A stretch of 64,000 bases of DNA from Rosellinia necatrix (Eukaryota > Ascomycota > Sordariomycetes > Xylariales > Xylariaceae): contig JAGYVD010000006.1 of assembly GCA_021209875.1 (NCBI GenBank), positions 62,001 through 126,000 on the forward strand, given 5' to 3'. The notes beneath the pieces are model-generated. The model was not told the DNA's origin. It did no database searches and saw nothing but the letters and a program-made list of their open reading frames with translations. The position numbers were made by a program, and so were the translations under genes. Numbering within the stretch: the first letter of the stretch is position 1; each line of letters starts with the position of its first letter. Of this stretch, positions 10,417 to 22,058 are shown piece by piece.

Positions 10417-13283
10417 TCAAGCGAAGAAGTTAGTCACCAGATACTTCTTATCGAAGCTCACTTCTTGCTTCATCACCACGTCTAATAGCCAGTCCGAGGC
10501 GACAACACGCGGCTCCATGTTTCCCCGCCGTGCCATCTCCTCAAACCTCTTCCACAGCTTCTTCTCCTCCGGCGTCGACGTGCTGAGCAAATACACCGGG
10601 TCGGGGCCACCCTCGTCGTCCTCGGGGTTGGTGACCCTGATCGTGCTGCCGCTTTTCGGCCCGTACGACATAAATATGGCCCCGTTCGCCTCGGCGATGG
10701 CCTGGTAGCTCTCCGTGCCGTTTTTGATCCCTACCGTGCAATAGATAGGAATCCCCGTTAAGAGCTGGCCCCTATTCTCTTGGGCTCTTCGGATCGAATC
10801 CTCAAGCCTGAGGCCGAACCGCTTCTCGTTGTCCTTGTCCTTCAGGATATACTGTTCCGGGTCAGGGACCTCTTTCATATCTAGGCAGTCCTCGACCCAG
10901 TTTGACGATAGAACTATAGCTCCTTTAGATAGATTGCGGAGGAACTTGACGGTTCGGACTAGCTGTGGGGCGATGAGATAGTCGCATGGTTGGCCGTCTT
11001 GGACGACGGCAATGCCCATATCGCGCAGTTTTTTCTATCCTGCAATTAGTATACCAGCGTCTGAGACAATCGAGAAGACTTACGCGGTCCGCGTCTTCCC
11101 TATGCTTATCGTTCACCCATCGTTTGAACCCCGTCAAAATGACTCTGATCTCCACCTCGGGAAGCGTTGGCCTGGCCTTCTTCGTAGGCCGCTTTTCCGC
11201 TTTGGAATCCTTGTCCTCGCCGGCCGCCGGACTAGATGTCCGACGACGATTCAAGTGATCCCGTTCAATCAGGTCGGCCGCTCGTTTGCCACCCCAGAGG
11301 CCATGCCCATCTTTCAACCCTCGCTTCTTTTCTTTCTCGTACAGGGCGATATCAGGCGCGAGCGTCGACAACCTGCCCAAGGCTTTGTCTTTCGCGCTCC
11401 GCGATGACGAAGTGACGGTCGAAGGGGTGTCATTCTCTTTCCCAGAGCGAACGTGACGACCCCGTGCGGGTGTCGCAAACTCGGTAGGTCGGCGCCTCGA
11501 CGGCGGGGGCAGTTCGGTCATGTCTTCGTCTTCCACGTCATCTACATCCCGCATGACATCGAACTCCTTCTGCGCTTGAGGGCCGGTAGCCGCACTGGGA
11601 TCGGGATCCTCCCCAAAGGAGCTCTCAGCGGTCATGTTCGGGGCCTTCCGCTTACGGACCGGAACCACGAGAGACTTTTCGGGGCCACCGGGGAAATACA
11701 GCGCCTGAAGTCTCTTCTCGTCTAAGAATGTCTGGCCGATGATCTCACCCAGGTTCGTCCGAGGGGGGAAGTGGGTGTATTTGGGTACGGTTAGTGTTTG
11801 CATCTCGCATTTGGCGTAGCTCTCCTCGATCCAAAGGTGGTTCACCATGTGGATATTCCAGTCACGGGCGGCCTCGCACTTCTCGCTATTGTCTCTGGCC
11901 GTCACAAGGTGTGTGTTGTCCGCCTTCATTGTCTTCGTGAAAGTGGCACCGGTAGATTTAATCAGGTTCTCCAAATAAATTCGCGCCTCTCCCCCATAAT
12001 TCGACACTGAGATCCTCATGTCTTGAAATCCGGGGATGCCGTTTCGAGGCTCTGGGTAGTGAAGTAGTCGGTGAAGAGGATTTGACCAGGCGTTGTGCTG
12101 TATGAGGTAGAATAACCATGACATGTTCCCGACTGTCTTTTCCAGTTGCGAAGCCCGTATATACTCTTTCGTGTCCCGGTATCGACAGACCAGCCAGTCG
12201 CATTCATCTGCACTGTCGGTTATTTGGCCCCCTTCTTTTGTAATGAGATCGACAATAACCTGTCGGAGTCGGTCCCTCATCTCCAAGTCTTTTGAAAGCA
12301 TGATCTTCTTCTCTTTAAATACCGTCAGACGCAATTCCCTCCCTTCAGACGGGCCGGGCGGTTGTAGGTAGTTGGGTCGAGCCGTAGTGGCTCCGTCTAT
12401 GAATGGGCTGCATTGTGCTTCGACAGCCTGCTCGGCTGCTACGCGTAGGATTTCAGGATCCGGCAGGAGGTAGGGGCTTTCGTCGATCCTCTTCCCCAGC
12501 GTGAAGCAATCATCGAACCTAGTACGGCGTCGTTAGATCCAACCTGGTCTCTCTCCATTCCGCCGAAGGGGCTTACCAATGGGGGAGGACAACCTTGCAC
12601 TTGTGTCTCTTCTCTACTGCTAATTGAACCTTGGGATGGTCCATTGAGAGGGCACATATATGTGTAGTCAACTTGGTGACATGTTCCGAGTACATTCCTC
12701 CCATGGCCATGGTTGCGCCTATTATAGCATCCTTGTCATTCTCGGGGATGTCGGCGCAGGCCAACATGACATCGGAAAAGATCATGCGGGGATCGGGCGT
12801 GTAGGGTCGGATCTGGGCCTGCTTGCCCTTGGCCAGAGAGGCAGATATCCATTTTGACTTGACGACGGGAATCATCATGGTGGCTGAGGCGCCGTATTCG
12901 GGGAACTCGATCGTATTGGAGACGATGTGGGTGACGGTGGCAAGCGGCAGGGAGCCGTCGCGTTTCGGCGAGCAGACTTCACCGCCATACTTGATTATAC
13001 TTTGTGACAGCTTCAGTCGGTCAGCATGGTCCATATATGGTCAACGTGGTCAACATGGTCAACATGACCAAGTCTAACGGTGGAGGGGGAGGTGGTAGTG
13101 GTGGTGGTAGTGGTGAAGGCAGGGGTAAAGCGAGTTAAGCGGACGAGAGAGAGACGGAGAGAGAGAGAGAGAAAGATTAGGTTGCAATGGTACCTCGTTA
13201 ATAACACTTTCAGTTAAGTCCTTGCTGGGCACAAAGGCAAAATTGCAGAGGCCAAAAAGACTTGATCCCTCTTGATCTGCCAT
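10417..13283 (-). CDS. RTT107: Multi-BRCT DNA damage scaffold, Rtt107/Brc1 type
   Basis: Exons 13283-13194, 13010-12577, 12518-11084 and 11034-10417 join in frame to 858 residues, close to fission yeast Brc1 (878 as I recall). Exon 1 ends ESVINE and exon 2 opens LSQSIIKYGGEVCSP, reconstructing BRCT 1. Further BRCT blocks read HIVSNTIEFPEY, SKWISASLAKGKQ, CDWLVCRYRDTKEYI, MSWLFYLIQHNAW, ARIYLENLIKSTGATFTKT, HLVTARDNSEKCEAA and, after a charged disordered linker at about 400-560, VEIRVILTGFKRWVND, CDYLIAPQLVRTVKFL, VLSSNWVEDCLD and a last divergent repeat. In yeasts this protein binds gamma-H2A and scaffolds Smc5/6 and Slx4 at stalled forks. The N-terminal four plus C-terminal two layout fits. 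The ending TNFFA is short but complete. It converges on VPS25, leaving 244 bases between stops. Confidence 0.9.
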
Positions 13284-15099
13284 GGCGGGAAAACGAGCTA
13301 TCTAAACGACGATGGGGGTCGGGATTGGGAATTAAAGCATGACAAGCGTGGGAGGGTCCGGGAGAGCAGTCTCGGGTGTGACAAGATATGCTGGCTGTGG
13401 TGCTATGGTTAACAGAGGGAAGGGGAGAGAAAGATGGGCGCCTTTTTGAGGCCGTGGAGCTATGGCGGAATTATTTGGGTGGTGCAGATTCAAGCTGGCA
13501 AAAAGGCGGACCATTGAATTGCGCCGGGAGGGTCCCGCGTTGCCTGGTGAAGGGAAGCAGCAGCACGCGTCGAGACGTGTAAGTGCCTAGCGCTTGTCTA
13601 TTTAGTAGGTAGGTACTTATACCTAGGTACAAGTAAAATACCGCCCCAATAAACCGCTTTAGGCACATTTAACACCCTGTGCTGGGTCTCGAGTACCGTG
13701 CCCCGCTCTGCCTGACGCGTTGGCGGACGCGAACATGGGTCGTAATCAGGTGATCAGTGTCAATGAGACACCATATAACCTACTCACATAACCTAACCTT
13801 CCTCATCATTTATTCTGTGCACTTATGTAGGTGACCCAGAATTACCCAATTGTTTATTATCTACAGTTCACTCATACCGATCTTGTCGGCCCTCCGAAAT
13901 GTTCATTGTTCAAATCATTGATCATTGGAATAACTATTCACTCGATAAACAGAGCATACAAACTGACCCATTCGCATCCTCGCCAATATGCAAACACCAC
14001 TGAGTCACAAGCTCCCATTGTACAATACTCGTGCGAGTTGCAATCGACCGACCGGCCTCCAGGCGGATGTTGACCCCCGTAGTAGCATACTGAAGAGATT
14101 GCCTTGGATGAATAAATAAGGCTCTAGTCAAAGATGTCGGGGACTGATGCATTGCCAACATCCACACCCCAGCGGTATTGAATGTAAGAGGATCTCTGTG
14201 TTGTTGTCACTGTGTCGTGTCACTGTGTCGTGTCACTGTGTCGTGCCGCTGTGTTGTGCCGCTGTGTCATATCGCTGCATGTCCATCTCTGAGTCACATA
14301 CCTCCCTCCAACTCTAAAGAACGCAGGTAGGTTACACCATCGGTCATAAGAGGCATCTTCAAGCCACAGCATGGGATATGCAGGTGGGAGATCTTCCCAA
14401 TCCCGCATGTCCCGCATGATTAATCGGCAATGGCCCACATAGGCCAACCAACAGAAAGGGGGCCTAAGAGAGGCACACATTGACACATTGTACATGTTGT
14501 AGTATGAGCATCGGAAGGTATCAGTCAAGTGTAGAAAATAACATCATATATGTACTTTCCCACGTATCTTGCGCGAAATCCCACAGAAACCTTCCACACT
14601 GTCGTCGCAACTTGAACACCGTGTCCCGGATGCATAGCCCGACCGCCTGGGTGTGTGTAAGACATGCATACGGCTGGCTGGCTTCTCATAATCATTAATG
14701 TCTGAGATAAGACACCCGTCCTATAAGAGCATTTCGCATGTTTCTGTAATAACACGCTAGCCGTTGTGTACCTATATTATATTAGCTTGATGCATACTTA
14801 CAACTTAGCACACGCCCCATGCTAAATTCCATCTCACTCGTAGAGGCCATCTGGTTCAAGCCCAGGATCAAGCTCTGCTCTATTCATAGCTGTACTCCAA
14901 GTGTTTTGCAGGGCATTTCCCCCCTGTTTGCCTCGAGTTGCCCACCTACATAACCAAGCATGTAGATTAAGTATCTATCACGAAGCTAAACCAACGATTC
15001 AACAGCCCCTATTGTATAAACTAGCTATCCCTCGATCTCCAAGCTAATATCTCACAATAGTCGATAGCCCATGGAGCATGAACCGTCAACACAAGGAAC
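13284..15099. other. Intergenic 1.8 kb, no gene seen
   Basis: Upstream of the BRCT gene and downstream of the SurE-TTL gene. It holds a GA/CT-rich run near 13420-13440, a TAGG tract at 13604-13632 and a 13-base minisatellite at 14208. Open frames here are short and show no family likeness. Confidence 0.55.
14208..14277 (+). repeat. 13-base minisatellite, five copies plus a partial
   Basis: Units CACTGTGTCGTGT, CACTGTGTCGTGT, CACTGTGTCGTGC, CGCTGTGTTGTGC and CGCTGTGTCATAT, then CGCTG. Copies diverge progressively toward the right end. Confidence 0.95.
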
Positions 15100-18000
15100 T
15101 CACCGCCCCAACTCAACCCGCCTCACAAGAATAAGCTGATCCTCCCCCTTCCCCTTCCTCGTCCCCATGCCTCTCTCTCCTCCCCCTCCCCCAAAAAACC
15201 CCCCAACGGCCCTCACCAACACCTCCCTCCAGAGCCCCGCCACAAGCCCCTTCAGTTCGTCACCCGTCTGCCGGAAGTCCGGGAACGAGTTGACCTCGAG
15301 CAGGTAGGCGTGGCCCGCGGCGTCGACGAGGAAGTCGAGGCCGAAGATCTCGAAGGCGTTGGCGAGCGGCCGGAAGTGCATCTGCATGGAGCGGGCGGCG
15401 GCCTCGAAGACCTCGCCCGTGATGTCGCAGATCTGGGCGAAGACACGCTCCTTGGCGTCGCCTCCCCCCTCCCCTTTCCCCCTCCCCTTCCCCTTCTCCT
15501 TCCCCTTCTCCTTCCCCTCCTCCCCGTCTTCCGTCCTCCCCGGCAGCAATGGGAGCGACAGGTCCCAGAACAGCCGCACCGTGTCCTCCGCGACAGACCG
15601 CTGGAGGCAGGTATTGGTGAGGTGCGCCTCGAGGTCAATCTCGCCGCCCGCACCGACCCCCACTTCCCGCCCGTATTTCGGCGCCTGGTATGCCCTCCCC
15701 GCGAACAACGCCAGCATCGGCCTGTACACGTAGACGTCGAGGGCACCCGTGCACGCGACGTAGGTACGGATGTGGAACTTGCGCCCGTCGCCGGGCAGCA
15801 GCAGCGGTGGGTCGACGTACGGCTGGGCGACGAAGTGGCGGAGCTGCGAGGCGGTGATGTAGTCGCCTCCCCCCTCTTCGCCATCATCCCCATCATCACC
15901 CTTCGTCCTCCCGCCATCCCCATCTTTGCCCTCATCCCCATCCTCGCCATCCTCTTCGTCTTCGTCTTCACTATCCGGCCTCCCCGCCTCCCACCCGTCA
16001 AAAATATCCTGCAACTGCGCCATAGTGCAGAACAGCCGGATTCCCTGCCCGCGGTCACTCATGCCGGGCTTGAGGATCCACCACTCGATCCCCTCCCCTT
16101 CCTTTTCCTTTTCCTTGAGCGCCCCCTCGTCCTCCCCCTTGCCATCGTCCAACAAGAACGCCTCGTTCCTCTCTAGGCTAGCCCGTAGATCAAACGCTTC
16201 GACGAGAGCGTCGTCCAAGAACTCGGCGTAGTCGACCTCGAACGCCTCGGAGCGCTTGACGTGATCTTTGAGCACGGAGAGTGGGCGCTTCGCGACCCAG
16301 TGTTCCACGGTCGAGGCTAGGTAGTGTTTCCGTATGAGTGCCTTGCGCAACATGTAGCTGTTGACGAGGCAGGTCTGCGGGTGCGCCGCGACGAAATCCC
16401 AGTCGATGGCTTCGTAAGGCGTGATTTGGAGCACGTTGGCTTCGGGCGTAGGTAGCAGCCTGGTTAGGGGTATAGCCTCGTCCTTGATAGTATCGGGCGG
16501 TTTCGAGATCACCGTTAAGGATCCCGGCAGGAATGACGCCTCAAGAGCAGACATGATGAGAGGGTGTACGTAAGCATCTTCATACGCTATGAGTGCATAA
16601 AAATGGTCCTTTGGGCGGAGATGTAGTGTCGACTGACCAGCCGTGAGGAATGGGGCTGACTTCTTCTCAATAGACTTGTGAATTTTCCTACAAATGACTG
16701 GAAGTAAGATACATAGTCCAGAATAGCAGGCCATACAAGACAGGCAGCCGGTGACGAAGACAAAACGGGTCAGAACAATAAATCAACGCATCAGTCTCAA
16801 GTTCGCTCGCTTTCGTCATATGCTTGCCTGCAATGGCCCCTTTCCAGATGCATATATCACGCCCAATCTTTATAGGCTGAAACCATGCGGCCCCGCCGAC
16901 CCCAATATCATTTGCTCCTGGCTACAGGGTCGGAGGGACGAAGACGGAAGACCATCTGTCTTCTAGTCGCGCGTTTTGACGAGAGCAATTCCTACCCAAT
17001 CCGGGCTTGGACGCGATGGATTAAGATTGGCTCACACTCACAAATTCAACTCCGTCCCGTGCAAGTGTGATGCTGCCTGCCAAAAGTTGGCCTTCATTGG
17101 CGTAACACTGCATATGCCGTCAGCATATTGCCTCCAAGCTGGCTTGGTCGCATCATGAATGAACCAAAAAGGTGAGAGGAGAGCAACAACATACCTAGTA
17201 TGGCCCTCCTTGACCGCCCACCCATCATTTCCCGGTGGCGCCTCTTCGACACTCTGGTACACGTCCTCGAATCTGGGCTTCCACTTGAAGTGTCTGTGTA
17301 TTAGCCCCTTGTTTTCTTCGTTTTTCTCGTCGCTGCCCGTCTTCGCCCCATTCGTGGCCTTGGGCTCTGCCGCCACCTCATCATTGCGGATACGCTCTTC
17401 CTCCTCATCTTCGTCGCCCACGATGCCCTCGACTTCCGTAAAGCAGGTGCCACCATCGCCCCAATAATTCTGCAGCATAGGCGTGAACATGGTGCGGCGG
17501 CTCTGGAGCCCTGGGAGCAGGGCCACGTTGACTGTATACAAGTCCACGGACCCGTCGGCGGGCCACTGCGCGTCCAAGGCCTCGATCACACGTACGCTAT
17601 GGCGCGTTGCCTCCTCGATAATGGCGGGGTCCTTGGGGTTCTGCCGGTCCTTGAAGTGAGCCCAGCTTAGGGCAATGGCGTGCCGGCGGCAGGCGGCGGC
17701 CTCCAGCGCGGCACCTAGCGTTCCCGAACTCAATGCGAATAGTGCGGTTGAGTTACGGCCGAAGTTGGGACCCGAGACTACCAGATCGACGTGCCCTCGC
17801 TCGCGAAAGGCGTGGTGCAAGCCTATCTGCGCACACGACGCCGGTGTTCCGTCGACGAGGACCCATTCCTCGACGGCGTTTGGGCCGCGGCTCGGTAGCC
17901 GGTGTGTCGTCCCCTGCGGTGTATTGTCATCTTGGGTATCATAAGTGGCGGGTGGGCGGTAGTATGTAGGCTTTACGGTCTGTCCGATCATGTGTGCTTT

Positions 18001-18138
18001 GCCTATCCAGGACCGCTGCGTGTCAGGTAGGCAGACGGACACGGTGTGGCCGGCACTCTGCAGCGCACGAACCAGGCTGTGGACGTAGGGAGAGGCCGGG
18101 CCGGGAGGCCCGTCGTCGTTGGTAACGAGGATGTGCAT
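15100..18138 (-). CDS. PBY1: Pby1-type bifunctional protein: SurE phosphatase domain fused to tubulin-tyrosine-ligase domain
   Basis: Exons 18138-17195, 17107-17042 and 16687-15100 join in frame to 865 residues. The start chosen is MHILVTNDDGPPG, the canonical SurE beginning; an in-frame ATG 24 codons upstream exists. Residues 1-340 are SurE (NDDG metal site; PDTQRSWIGKA; VSGPNFGRNS; last strand TSVTPMKANFW). The apparent stop after GTELNL overlaps a GTGAGT donor; splicing 354 bases to a TTTGTAG acceptor restores frame (ELN-LKIHKSIEKKSAPFL) and leads into the TTL domain: HFYALIAYEDAYVHPLIMSA, WWILKPGMSDRGQGIRLF (ATP-grasp), NTCLQR, FGLDFLVDAAGHAYLLEVNS. Yeast Pby1 has the same SurE-then-TTL order and localises to P-bodies with decapping factors. 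Acidic and Gly/Lys low-complexity inserts sit inside the TTL part. If the long intron is wrong, these are two adjacent genes. Confidence 0.85.
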
Positions 18139-19334
18139 ATTCTTCGCCTGGCTGGACGTTGGGAGCCGGAGAGGGATCGAGCGAGTCCGCGGCAACGGGC
18201 GAACGAGCAACGAGCTACGGAGAGTTGGGGACGAGCTAGCTCAGGATACCTGGGTTGTAATACCCAATTGGCAGGCCATGAACAATATAGGCCCGTGTGT
18301 TGTAGGGTGGCAGGAAGACAGCCGATATGCCGATAGACAAATGACCAGCAAAGAGCTGTGTCGGCGTCTTGAAGCGATAGAGGCCCACTGTGAAGAGAAT
18401 ACCTACTTGTACTTACCTACTCGACCGATTATTCTACTGGGGGAAGAGGTGGGGTCGCGGGGTGCGAAGGAAGTAGCAAGTGCGATGTGCGGAGCTCAAC
18501 TCCAGTTTCCTGGTGGGGGCGGGGCAATCTTCGCTTCCATCTCGACATCTTGTTTGGAAGTGACGTGAGAACCATGATCACCTCCTGCCCTACCTTAGGT
18601 ACTTACCTACCTAGGTTAGATAACCTATAGGTAGGTACCTACCTGTGTAGGTACTAGGTTAAATACTTCCCTAACACATTCCGCCCAGGTAGGAAGTAAG
18701 CAAAGTGTCTCCTACAGGCTGTGATCAACTACCCACGAATTACTAGGTATTTATAATGCCTCTCCGGCTCCATCACTAGGAGGCCAGGTCTATATAATGG
18801 GGAGTTTAGCAGCACCATAGACACGACTGAATATTTAAATATACCGGTAGACAAGTACTCTGCTCCTTTGGATAGGTAAGTATTTACCTAGGTAGGTTAG
18901 TCACGGAGCATGTCATCAATACTAGAAATGGGACTTGGACAAGAACCGAACAATGGCGATGTAAAGGGTCAATTACTAACTACTAATGTGTCGTCGTGGT
19001 AAACCTACATCGTCGCCGGATGTAATCAAGGGCCACTAGAAACAGTCTTAAGGGGGACCTGCCGTGTCCAATCTTCATTCTCGTAACGACCATCGTCACA
19101 CTACCAAACGCCGAACATAGGTGGCTTGAACCTGATTCTTTCTTTCCCTTTCCATTTCCCTCGGCGGTAGGAGCCGTGACATTCTCCCCATGTAGCTAAT
19201 ACAAACAAGAATCATGAAAGCCTCCACGAGCCAACAGGGCCACTTCAAATCCTACCGCCAGTCCAACAACGCGAAAGCCCACCAACGTGGGCGTCACGTT
19301 CGTCTCGATCGACATTGTTGTCCATTGCCGCAGC
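18139..19334. other. Intergenic, no gene seen
   Basis: Upstream of the SurE-TTL start and downstream of the next minus-strand gene. Dominated by TAGG/TACC tracts (18593-18662, 18878-18902). The open frame at 18119-18568 overlaps the SurE start antisense and looks spurious. Confidence 0.55.
18593..18662. repeat. TAGG/TACCTAGGTA tract
   Basis: Interspersed GGTACTTACCTACCTAGG and complementary units in about 70 bases, forming several short palindromes such as TAGGTACCTA. One of many such intergenic tracts in the window. Confidence 0.85.
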
Positions 19335-20761
19335 CTAAGTGCGTTGACGTTTAGCACTAGTCGGAGACTTGGCAAGGGATTCTCCTTCTCGCTTCTGGCC
19401 TTGGGCGCGACTCTTAGAGCGACGCCAGACGTCGAAGGGACTGGGAACCTTGGCCTTCTTCATTGGCGTATCGACCTCACGGAGTTTATCCGTGGACCGC
19501 GTAGCTCTCGTCGTGCTGGGAGGCGAAGCGGGCGCGAAGCGAGGAGCATCGGGAGTCCCGACCTTGTCTTCTGCCAACTCCTGAGTCGGCGTCTCGGGGG
19601 CCTCGATCTCAGGCTCTTCGACATCGTGGAAGACGTTATCCTCGATGTCGGTAACGGCTTCTTCATCCTCAATAATACTGGTAGTAGTTGCGCTGGTGGC
19701 GGCAATTTGCTTGCCTTTAGGCTCTGATGGGAAGAGCAAGCGGGGCTTAATTGAAGAGCGAGTCATCGGTCGCCGGCCGCGGGGTTGGCTGTCTGAACCT
19801 AAATCGACGACTTCTTCATTTTCAGCCTCACTACTAGAGTCGGCGTCATTGCTGTCTGAGAATTTGCGGAAAATCTTCTTTCCTCGACTGCGCAAGACAT
19901 GTATTAGCAATTGATTGTTGGTGGGAGAGAGGAGAGACGACGGGGGAGGGTGGGGGGGTCAAGATAGCGGGGGAAATAGGTAGATAGGTTAACTTACAAG
20001 ACAACAAGCACTCCATCTGAGCGTCGTACGGCATCCTCAACTGACTGTCTGCCTTCGCCGGGAACAACAATCGCCTTCCGCTTACTCCGTCGCTTGGAGG
20101 GCTCGGGAACGGGGTGGCCACCGTAGAAGGGATTCTCGACACTCTCATCAACTTCGGGAAAGTGGTCGCGCGTGTCAGTATAAATCTCAATTTCCTCCTC
20201 CTCGGGCTCCGCTCTGAAGCTGTCGAGCGTTAAGCCCGAGTACTTCTTGGCCTTTCTCTTGGGGGTTAGCGCCATATCTTCGTCGGTCGCGAAAAGATTG
20301 CGCGCAATGGCACGAGAGGCAGCCTCAGTTTTGGCGTTGGGTTGCTTGCGGGGTGTTTTTGCGGGAGTGGGAAGCATGCCAGTGCTGTGGGATGCAGCGG
20401 CAGCGTGCTGGGGTTTCTGCTGTGACCTGCGGTTGAGCCCTAGGGAATCGGCGGCACTGGCAGCACTCTTAGCAGTCAGGGTGCCGGATGCACGTCGCAC
20501 GGAATCCATGGTGGGTGCGCGCTTCTTTATAGGCGAGGTCGCGGGAGTTGCGAAGGGTGTAGATGACTTCGTGGAGGGGCGGGTGGATTGAGCAGAGCGT
20601 GGGGAGGGGGTGCGGTTGGTTGATCGTTGCTGAGAAGAAATGCGGGCTGATTTGCGAGGGGAAAAGGGCTCCCATGCATCGCTGTAGCCATGTTTGGGGG
20701 TACCTGGCGTGCGGACACTACCCGGAGGTGAAGGCGTCGAAATAGCAACGGTGGAGGCCAT
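19335..20761 (-). CDS. Conserved nuclear-looking protein with CDK-type sites
   Basis: Exons 20761-19998 and 19887-19335 join in frame to 438 residues (GVLVV-FRGKKIFRKF across the junction). The N-terminal half is basic and packed with SP and TP sites (STPSPPGS, RTPGTPKHG, MLPTPAKTPRK), typical of cyclin-dependent kinase substrates. ARNLF near residue 160 resembles an RxL cyclin-docking site. A block around 170-250 (KRKAKKYSGLTLDSF, IEIYTDTRDHFPEVDES, ENPFYGG, RRSDGVLVVFRGKKIFRKFS) looks like the conserved core of a Pezizomycotina family that I recognise but cannot name. The second exon is acidic and then basic, with KKAKVPSPFDVWRRSKS near the end. No catalytic domain is seen. A cell-cycle role is inference. 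It shares a 1.3 kb divergent promoter region with DUO1. Confidence 0.8.
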
Positions 20762-22058
20762 TGTGTTGGTTTGGGTGAGCGACCTGGTCTGGGGGCGTTG
20801 TCAACTCCGGGAGATGTTCTGATTTCTTTCGCACCAAACAAAGCCGAGTCTCCTCCTTTCGGCTGCCGGCACAACTCTTTCCAGGGCCGAAAGCTAAAAC
20901 AAGCAAAATGTTTGGCTGGCCAAGTTCGTGGCGGTCAGTTAAGGTTTTGTGGTCGCGGTTTGTCTGTGTGCCAAAAGCTGCCGACCCTTCCAGTCCAACG
21001 ATTGGGCCTCTCAATTCAGGTCGCCCTCCGACTCGAACGCGAAAGAGAAGATCCGAGGCGCAGAATAGTCTGGGAGAAGATCTAGGATTGGGGTCGAGGT
21101 TTTGCTTGGGCGGCGATCAACTTGTGTTCTGCGCGCTGGTGTTGGGTGGTGCATTCGATCGAGGATGATATACTTGGGAGGTAAACAACACGGCTCGGCT
21201 ACCAAAGCAGAAGGTATGAGCCACTGGCCCAATGGGAAAAGGGTTCGGAGCTAGGCAATGATGGTGACGATGCTGCTACTGCTGGCCCGTGGTGTTTGGA
21301 GGAAAACAACTATCGGCCGGGTGATGAGGGCGGGAATGGTATGTTGGAATGGGGGAAATTTAGGGAGGATTGTGGTTGACACTGGGAGCGCGGGAGGCAG
21401 AGGACTGGTGGAAACGGGGCAAAGTGAAGTGGCTGGGGCACGGCCAAGTCACTGACAGCTCATGCACACACTCCGGCTCTCTCTCCAGGGCCTGGCTTAG
21501 GTAACTAGTGGGTCGGTGGGGCGAGGACCCAGTACGCTGTAGGGGACGGAAGTATATTGTACTGTGCTGCAAAGCTAGCTGCCCGGCAATCCACTGCGGT
21601 GCCAGGCATGTACCTATGTACCTTTTCTCCGTCGGGCTCTTTACACGTCCAGGCACGGCCCACCCGACGCGTTTTGTTGATCCCGGCACGCGTCGCACAA
21701 GCAACCCTAGGCCGGATGTGGGTCTCTCGGCAGCCTGCGGTTGTTCATTGGTTGCGTCACCGCCAGCATATCGTCATCCCCGCACAATATCCAACATTTC
21801 TGTGGCATGGGCGCCGCATATCAACAATACCTACCTACTGTACCGTGCAGTACGTACCGGCACTAACTAACGACAGTGTCCCCAGCCCAGCACGTGTCAA
21901 ATCGGTTCTATGATCGTTACCTCAGTCTACCCGCCTTAGGTCAGCCCCCACCGTCACATTGTCGGCAGCCGGTCGGTAGCGTATGAACCAAGCCACATCG
22001 GACCCCTCCTAACCGGTGTATATGTTGAAGAGGCCTGCCCGGTCTTGCTCATGACACG
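20762..22058. other. Divergent intergenic region
   Basis: Between the minus-strand CDK-substrate-like gene and plus-strand DUO1, so it should carry both promoters. No coding sequence recognised. No clear MCB (ACGCGT) cluster: single ACGCGT matches occur at 21668 and nearby context only. Confidence 0.5.

Noticed and set aside
14208..14277. Regular short repeats as a possible CRISPR array
   Set aside because: They are head-to-tail tandem units with no spacers, in a eukaryotic genome.
15310..16176. Plus-strand 288-codon open frame
   Set aside because: Antisense shadow of the GC-rich TTL domain; hydrophobic and proline-rich without family motifs.
17038..17194. SurE protein ending YVVALLSPFWFIHDATKPAW...
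   Set aside because: This segment is an intron (GTATGT to GCAG); splicing restores the conserved TSVTPMKANF strand.
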